From positions 1 to 10,197 of the forward strand of contig JACQGG010000186.1 of assembly GCA_016199665.1 (NCBI GenBank): DNA of 10,197 nt, read 5' to 3'. Within the stretch, counting starts at the first letter, position 1; every line of letters begins with the position of its first letter. Shown one piece after another: positions 5,979 to 10,197 of this stretch. This DNA comes from Acidobacteriota bacterium (GTDB lineage Bacteria; Acidobacteriota; UBA6911; JACQSX01). The notes beneath the pieces were generated by a model. That model was not told the DNA's origin and did no database searches. It saw nothing but the letters and a program-made list of their open reading frames with translations. Made by a program: the position numbers and the translations under genes.

Positions 5979-6015
5979 ATTTATGAATCCGATAACGTTA
6001 TCGTATTTATGAATC
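5979..6015. promoter_or_regulatory. Palindrome flanked by direct repeats (operator-like site)
   Basis: GATAACGTTATC (5991-6002) is a perfect 12-bp palindrome. ATTTATGAATC occurs on both sides, at 5979-5989 and 6005-6015, 26 bp apart, about two and a half helical turns. The block begins 11 bases upstream of the hydrolase ATG, in the space between two divergent genes. A weak minus-strand promoter (TTGATT, 17 bases, TATCGG) overlaps the palindrome. A central CG between A/T-rich half-sites is known for LacI-family operators, but no regulator gene is in the window. Confidence 0.5.
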
Positions 6016-6151
6016 AAAGTACTTAGTCTACTCTATTGATGTAGTGCGGAGCCTTCGGGTTTGGAGGGGGCGTATCTTCCTCCGCTTCGGCTGAAAGATT
6101 CCGGAAGTGCCTTGGGGATCAGAAAGCCCATGGCATGTTGGAGTTCCTGGT

Positions 6152-6415
6152 ATGGTAAAGAATCTGGCGGTTATTGGGGCGTCAATTGTGGCGATCAGCG
6201 CGCTGTTTTACTATCTCAGCGTCTCGCCGGTTCGACATGAGTGTGAGATTGTTTTTGAATACAAGGGACACTCGGTGACCACGCGCGGGGCTGGAGCCAC
6301 GCGTGAGGAGGCGATCCGCGCGGCGGTTACAGTGGCTTGCGGGCAAGTTTCCAACGGCATGGCCGAGTTGATCCAGTGCGAAAACACGCCCCCGAAATCG
6401 GAGACCTGCAAGTAA
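6152..6415 (+). CDS. Small membrane-anchored or secreted cysteine-containing protein, function unknown
   Basis: I do not recognise this 87-residue protein. Residues 1-23 (MVKNLAVIGASIVAISALFY and on) form one hydrophobic segment after a single Lys, either a signal peptide or an N-terminal anchor. The rest is a small exported domain with four cysteines, in HECEIVF, VACGQ, QCENT and ETCK, enough for two disulfides. The central TTRGAGATREEAIRAAVTVAC is predicted helical. The start at 6152 is chosen because GGAG (6140-6143) lies 8 bases upstream; the in-frame codon at 6107 would place 15 polar residues before the hydrophobic segment and has no such site. The gene stands alone between the divergent hydrolase and the downstream protease, 200 bp before the latter. 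Its coding status rests on the SD, the signal-like segment and the even cysteine content. Confidence 0.6.
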   Translation: MVKNLAVIGASIVAISALFYYLSVSPVRHECEIVFEYKGHSVTTRGAGATREEAIRAAVTVACGQVSNGMAELIQCENTPPKSETCK

Positions 6416-6615
6416 GCGGGCACAACCGGGCGCGGACCTGTCAACGGCCGAGGGCCTACTCGCCGACGCGCGCCGCCCAGGCTTTTCGTATCGTCTTGGG
6501 ACGAAATATTTTCGAACGCCGAATTTGGAATGGCTATTGCTTTTTGAAGAAGATGAGAGGGGCAAGAAGGTCTCGAACTTTCGCGTTCTTTGCGTCCTGC
6601 GCGTTTCAACGCGCA
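6416..6615 (+). other. Non-coding spacer before the protease gene
   Basis: The protease frame is open throughout this 200-bp stretch, but the translated residues are Arg-rich and unlike a propeptide. The stretch holds a small hairpin TCGTC-TTGG-GACGA (6491-6504) followed by AATATTTT, a weak terminator candidate for the small gene. AACTTTCGCGTTCTTTGCGT (6578-6597) resembles short text often repeated between genes in GC-rich bacteria (recollection, not verified). A protease promoter is not evident. Confidence 0.45.
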
Positions 6616-9003
6616 ATGGTGGCCAGGCGCCTGTGGCTCGCTTTCTTCTGGATGGCGCCGGCGCTGGCGCAGGTTGTCCCCGATCATTACATCGTTGAGC
6701 TGGCGGGTTCGCCTGCAGCAGCGTCGATGTCGCCTCTGCTGGAAGCAGATGCCGGAGTCGTGTCGGCACGCCGGGCTGAAATCCGCGCCCGGCAGCGGAC
6801 TCTTCGGCAAGAGTTGGAACGGCGGGAAGCGGAGGTGCTCGAACAGGTCGACATCGTCGCCAACGCGCTGGTTGTGCGCCTGCCCGATGCTAAAGCTTCA
6901 TTGCTGGCTTCTGTTCCCGGGGTGCTTCGAGTGCACCGGGTGCATGAAGTCAGGATGCTGCTGGACCATGCCTTGCCGCTGCATAAGGTTCCTGAGGCGT
7001 GGGCGCAGGCGGGCGGGATTGACCGCGCCGGGGCCGGCGTCAAGATTGGCATCATCGATACCGGCATCGATCAGAGCCACCCCGGCTTTCAGGATGAGTC
7101 GCTGCAGGTCCCGGAGGGCTTTCCCCGCGTCAATCAGGACTCGGACCTCGGGTTCACCAACCGGAAGATCATCGTAGCTCGGAGCTACGGACCGTTGTTC
7201 AACCGAAGAGATCAGACACCGGCGCAGGATCACGCAGGGCATGGAACCGCCGTCGCCATGACGGCGGCCGGGGTTCCCAATTCAGGTCCCAGGGCCGTCA
7301 TCACTGGAGTCGCTCCACGGGCCTACCTGGGCAACTATAAGATAACCTCCGGCGCGAGCACTTCCTCGCGTGACGATGTAATCCTCAAGGCGATCGATGA
7401 TGCGGTGGCCGATGGAATGGACGTTATTAATCTAAGTTTCGGGCATGTCCTGGCAAGCCGGCCTACCGATGACATTCTCAACGGAGCCATTGAAAACGCA
7501 AGCGCGGCCGGCGTCTTGGTGGTCGTATCGGCGGGGAATGCAGGCGGAGACCCCAACACGATCACATCGCCCGGAACATCCAATGCCGCAATTACGGTTG
7601 GAGCTTCTTCCAATGATCGGGTTTTCGCCAGTTCGGTAGCCGTAGACGGACTCCCTCTGTTTCTCGCATTGCCGGGCACGGGCCCCAACTCGCTCGACTC
7701 CATCTCAGGGCCGCTGGCCGACGTCGCCACACTGGATCAGTCAGGCCTGGCCTGTCAGGATCTCCCGGCGGAAAGTCTGGCAGGCCGCATCGCGCTTATT
7801 TTTCGCGGCGAATGTCTTTTCGAGATAAAACTGAACAATGCGCAAAGCGCAGGCGCGCGGGCGGCCCTGGTTTACACCGACGCTGCCCGGCCGGACCCGG
7901 TGATCATGAGCGTGGGCCGAGCCGCTCTTCCCGCCAGCATGGTGAGCCACAGCGACGGCCTCAGGATTAAGGAGCAGTTGGGATCGAACCCGTTGCTTGT
8001 CGCCACGCTTCAATTCACCTTGGGACCTTTTCCCGTGGATCCAAACCGCCTCGCGGGCTTTAGCAGCCGGGGGCCAAATTCCGACCATGCGATCAAGCCG
8101 GACCTGGTAGCGGTGGGCACTTCCATCTATACGGCCACGCAGAGAGTGGACCGGAATTCTGAAGAGTTTGACGAAACCGGATATGTTAATTTCAGCGGCA
8201 CCAGTTTTTCCGCGCCGCTGGTGGCAGGCGCCGCCGCAGTGCTTAAGAGCGCAAGACCGGGATTGACCCCCGAGCAGTATCGATCCCTGCTGGTTAACAG
8301 CGCGGCACCGCTGTTACTGGGCGGGTCGGTGGCCGCTTCTCCCCAGCAGGCCGGCGCAGGAGTATTGAATCTGGCTGCCGCCCTGGAGAACAACGTGGCT
8401 GCCTCGCCGAGTTCCCTCAGCCTGGGCGCGGGCAGCGGGGCGCCGGACATCTCCAGGGACCTTGTCCTCTCCAATGTAGGTGCGGTGTCGGATACATTCT
8501 CGATTTCTCTGGTTCCGCAGCAGGGTCCTGCGCCCGCGGTTTCATCCGGCACGGTTCAGATCGAAACCGGCCGTTCGCAGACCGTCGCCGTCCGTCTCTC
8601 GGCTGCCGGCCTGGACCCGGGCGAGGTCCGGGGCTTTGTGTGGGTTCAGGGAAGCAACAGTCCGACCGATGCCCGCATCCCTTACTGGTATGCCGTGCCG
8701 TCGACGGTTCCTCGCTTTATCACGATTTTGGCCGCTCCCAGTACGGGCGCTTCCAGTCTTCCTTTGCGTGAGGCGATTGTTTTTCGCATCAGTGATGCCT
8801 CAGGGCTCGCCCTGGCCGATCCCCAGTTCACGGTGACGGTTGCTTCGGGCGGAGGGGAAGTTCTGGATGTGACATCTATGGACTCGGAAATTCCGGGAGC
8901 TCATGGAGTCACTGTCCGGCTGGGGCAGGGGAACAATGTCTTTCGCATCCAAGCCGGCAGCCTGCAAAGGGACGTTCCCATCCAGGGCGATTCGACACCC
9001 TGA
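6616..9003 (+). CDS. Secreted S8 subtilisin-like serine protease with PA insert and C-terminal beta domains
   Basis: Numbered from ATG 6616 the protein has 795 residues. Residues 1-18 (MVARRLWLAFFWMAPALA) are a Sec signal peptide with an ALA cleavage site before Gln19. An I9-like propeptide follows (about 20-120), with YIVELAG near the start and a highly charged helix. The catalytic domain has Asp148 in IGIIDTGIDQSHP, His209 in DHAGHGTAVA, Asn308 in VVVSAGNAG for the oxyanion hole, and Ser530 in FSGTSFSAPLVAGAAA, so the triad is complete. Between Asn308 and Ser530 lies a protease-associated domain (about 375-465; LAGRIALIFRGECLFEIKLN, PASMVSHSDG). After about 590 come two beta-rich domains: an Fn3-like one (LSLGAGSGAPDISRDLVLSN and on) and an Ig-like one up to the end. 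It should act outside the cytoplasm as an endopeptidase. The in-frame ATG at 6553 would add 21 residues before the signal; neither start has a clear SD. No neighbour suggests a specific target. Confidence 0.92.
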   Translation: MVARRLWLAFFWMAPALAQVVPDHYIVELAGSPAAASMSPLLEADAGVVSARRAEIRARQRTLRQELERREAEVLEQVDIVANALVVRLPDAKASLLASVPGVLRVHRVHEVRMLLDHALPLHKVPEAWAQAGGIDRAGAGVKIGIIDTGIDQSHPGFQDESLQVPEGFPRVNQDSDLGFTNRKIIVARSYGPLFNRRDQTPAQDHAGHGTAVAMTAAGVPNSGPRAVITGVAPRAYLGNYKITSGASTSSRDDVILKAIDDAVADGMDVINLSFGHVLASRPTDDILNGAIENASAAGVLVVVSAGNAGGDPNTITSPGTSNAAITVGASSNDRVFASSVAVDGLPLFLALPGTGPNSLDSISGPLADVATLDQSGLACQDLPAESLAGRIALIFRGECLFEIKLNNAQSAGARAALVYTDAARPDPVIMSVGRAALPASMVSHSDGLRIKEQLGSNPLLVATLQFTLGPFPVDPNRLAGFSSRGPNSDHAIKPDLVAVGTSIYTATQRVDRNSEEFDETGYVNFSGTSFSAPLVAGAAAVLKSARPGLTPEQYRSLLVNSAAPLLLGGSVAASPQQAGAGVLNLAAALENNVAASPSSLSLGAGSGAPDISRDLVLSNVGAVSDTFSISLVPQQGPAPAVSSGTVQIETGRSQTVAVRLSAAGLDPGEVRGFVWVQGSNSPTDARIPYWYAVPSTVPRFITILAAPSTGASSLPLREAIVFRISDASGLALADPQFTVTVASGGGEVLDVTSMDSEIPGAHGVTVRLGQGNNVFRIQAGSLQRDVPIQGDSTP

Positions 9004-9100
9004 TGGGGATGCGTTGACCGGATTTTCAAGGAGCAGCAGATCCCGGAAGGTGATATGAAGGGTCCCGCCATGACCTTTGTCGACTGCAGGGCTTGAATCT

Positions 9101-9105
9101 GGAGG
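9101..9105 (+). promoter_or_regulatory. Shine-Dalgarno GGAGG fixing a GTG start
   Basis: GGAGG is 7 bases upstream of GTG 9113, which makes that codon the best start of the CBS protein. The upstream in-frame TTG at 9077 has no comparable site. Confidence 0.75.
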
Positions 9106-9112
9106 TACTCTG

Positions 9113-9565
9113 GTGGAAACGAAACATGTTCGGGTCGATGCCATCCTGAAGAACAAGGGGCGCGAGGTCTGGTCGGTGGCGCCGGACACGCTGGTATACG
9201 ATGCGGTCAAGATGATGTCGGACAAGAACATCGGGGCCACTCTGGTGATGTCCGGCGACAGGCTGGTGGGCATCCTTTCCGAGCGGGATTATGCCCGCAA
9301 GGTGCTGCTCCGGGGGCAGTCGGAGCGGCAGACTCGCGTCAGGGAAATAATGACGGCGCCGGTGATCACCGTGAGTCCCCTCTGCAGCGTCGACGAGTGT
9401 ATGAGGATCATCACTGCCAATCGGATCCGCCATCTTCCCGTCGTAGACAATGACAAAGTGGTGGGGGTCATCTCCATTGGCGACCTCGTGAACTGGATCA
9501 TCTCGACTCAAGAGGCAACCATCCAGCACCTCCAAGGTTACATCACCGGCCAGTATCCGGGATGA
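9113..9565 (+). CDS. Tandem CBS-domain protein
   Basis: From the GTG at 9113 this 150-residue protein consists almost entirely of two CBS motifs (a Bateman module). CBS1 (about 8-65) contains VAPDTLVYDAVKMMSDKNIG and GILSERDYARK (53-63). CBS2 (about 75-132) contains REIMTAPVITVSP, RIRHLPVVDNDKVVGVIS (104-121) and IGDLVNW. Such pairs bind adenine nucleotides (AMP, ATP, SAM or NAD, depending on the member) and act as energy sensors, usually by contacting another protein. No catalytic domain is attached, so its partner must be encoded separately. The GTG start is supported by GGAGG at 7 bases spacing; starting at TTG 9077 would add 12 residues. The MOSC gene starts 13 bases after its stop, so the two are very likely co-transcribed. 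It follows the protease by 109 bp. Confidence 0.93.
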   Translation: METKHVRVDAILKNKGREVWSVAPDTLVYDAVKMMSDKNIGATLVMSGDRLVGILSERDYARKVLLRGQSERQTRVREIMTAPVITVSPLCSVDECMRIITANRIRHLPVVDNDKVVGVISIGDLVNWIISTQEATIQHLQGYITGQYPG

Positions 9566-9570
9566 GGGGG
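9564..9570 (+). promoter_or_regulatory. Shine-Dalgarno GAGGGGG fixing a TTG start
   Basis: GAGGGGG overlaps the TGA stop of the CBS gene (9563-9565) and lies 8 bases upstream of TTG 9579. No ATG or GTG near the expected N-terminus has an equivalent site, so the TTG start of the MOSC protein is well supported. Confidence 0.65.
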
Positions 9571-9578
9571 AAAAGATC

Positions 9579-10067
9579 TTGCAAGGCAGAGTTCACCAGA
9601 TAAATTTGAAGGCGAAAAAAGAGAGGGAGCGCGGAATACCGAAGTTGCCCGTGCCGTCTGTATTCTTCAGCAGGGAAGGCGCAGAGGGGGACTTCAATCG
9701 GTGGCGTCATGAAGGCGACGGTGGAAACCCGAACAAGGCGCTGCTTCTGCTCCCCTTGGAAACGATCCGGCAGTTGAACCAGGAGGGTTGGCCTGTCCAG
9801 CCGGGAGACCTGGGGGAAAACCTGACGACGGAGGGTCTTGCTTATGCCCAGTTCGAGGTGGGGCGCCGGTATGGTGTGGGGGAACGGCTTCAGATCGAGA
9901 TTTCCAGGGCTTGTGATCCCTGTCGCAACCTGTGCGTGCTGCCATATGTTGGAAGCGAGCGGGGCCCGTCATTTATTCGAACTTTGACGGGCCGGCGGGG
10001 CTGGTACGCCCGGGTGCTGGAGTCGGGCCAGGTCGCGGTCGGGGACATTATTCGAGGGCTGGAATAG
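9579..10067 (+). CDS. MOSC domain-containing protein
   Basis: This 162-residue protein with a TTG start is a stand-alone MOSC domain, named for molybdenum cofactor sulfurase C-termini. GRVHQINL (3-10) and GIPKLPV (19-25) form the N-terminal strand, GDFNRWRHEG (37-46) the next conserved block, and PGDLGENLTTEGL (75-87) the signature loop. SRACDPCRNLC (109-119) supplies Cys112, Cys115 and Cys119, and GRRGWYARVLESG (138-150) is near the end. MOSC proteins bind the molybdenum cofactor or sulfur carried on a conserved cysteine; small ones are linked to Moco handling or to detoxification of modified purines. KAKKERER (11-18) sits where relatives have a short Gly-rich turn. It follows the CBS gene by 13 bases and is probably in the same mRNA. 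Which cysteine is functional cannot be told from sequence alone. Confidence 0.9.
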   Translation: MQGRVHQINLKAKKERERGIPKLPVPSVFFSREGAEGDFNRWRHEGDGGNPNKALLLLPLETIRQLNQEGWPVQPGDLGENLTTEGLAYAQFEVGRRYGVGERLQIEISRACDPCRNLCVLPYVGSERGPSFIRTLTGRRGWYARVLESGQVAVGDIIRGLE

Positions 10068-10108
10068 CAGAAAGCGGAAGGCGGAAAGCGGAAGGCGGAA
10101 AGCGGAAA
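10067..10108 (+). repeat. Heptad tandem repeat (GCGGAAR)n
   Basis: Six consecutive 7-mers are present: GCAGAAA, then GCGGAAG, GCGGAAA, GCGGAAG, GCGGAAA and GCGGAAA. The array starts on the stop codon of the MOSC gene. Purines are strictly biased to the plus strand. A related GGCAGAAGGCGG occurs at about 3082-3093, next to the other repeat island. No hairpin is possible within the array, so it is not a terminator. Confidence 0.85.
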
Positions 10109-10197
10109 CACCATACGAACCGGCCAAGCAAGTCCGTCGTGTCAATGCCATCCCCAACTGGTCACTTGTCACCACGGGCCGGTGCGCTTGTTAGCCC
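10109..10197. other. Unassigned sequence at the right edge
   Basis: I see no gene start, RNA gene or repeat long enough to annotate here. The sequence contains a short quasi-direct repeat (GTCACTT / GTCACCA) near 10161-10173. Confidence 0.3.

Noticed and set aside
6337..6615. N-terminal extension of the protease starting at 6337
   Set aside because: It would overlap the end of the small gene, is Arg-rich without motif, and would bury the obvious signal peptide that starts at 6616.
10161..10174. Palindrome GGTCACTTGTCACC near the right edge
   Set aside because: The halves are direct, not inverted: the reverse complement of GGTCAC is GTGACC, which is absent.

Overview
The window looks like a piece of a GC-rich soil- or sediment-type bacterial chromosome, most plausibly Acidobacteriota. 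This rests on inference: a primary sigma factor with a shortened region 1.1, a subtilase with C-terminal beta domains, intergenic repeats with a GGTACC core, and GCGGAAA-type heptad repeats. No rRNA, tRNA, CRISPR array or phage module is visible.

Left part (1-2808, minus strand): rpoD (primary sigma-70) is followed by a MocA-like nucleotidyltransferase and then by a YqeB-type protein of selenium-dependent molybdenum hydroxylase maturation. The last two genes share one base (TGATG), and the YqeB-type gene runs off the window edge. A perfect inverted repeat sits directly upstream of the rpoD ribosome binding site.

Repeat island (2809-3947): this is the least ordinary region. It holds an AT-rich patch, a duplicated 19-mer, a 12-bp stem-loop, a G4-C10-G4 tract, and at least six copies of a roughly 33-43-bp repeat with a common ATCGGTACCGCGAGC head and two kinds of tail. 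Among these repeats lies a 99-residue remnant of a REP-associated Y1 (IS200-like) transposase. It keeps both ends of the protein but lacks the middle part with the catalytic HUH motif. The whole resembles a decayed RAYT/REP locus.

Middle (3948-5968, minus strand): an E1-alpha subunit of a 2-oxoacid dehydrogenase (branched-chain type features), with no E1-beta or E2 next to it, and an alpha/beta hydrolase upstream of it. The hydrolase is divergent from the genes on its right. The shared intergenic space has a 12-bp palindrome framed by two 11-bp direct repeats and looks like an operator.

Right part (6152-10067, plus strand): a small membrane-anchored cysteine-containing protein of unknown function; a 200-bp non-coding spacer; a secreted S8 subtilisin-like protease with propeptide, PA insert and C-terminal beta domains; then a compact pair of a twin-CBS protein (GTG start) and a MOSC-domain protein (TTG start), 13 bp apart. 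The window ends in a heptad tandem repeat and unassigned sequence. Molybdenum-cofactor-related genes occur at both ends (MocA/YqeB and MOSC), but they are not in one transcription unit.
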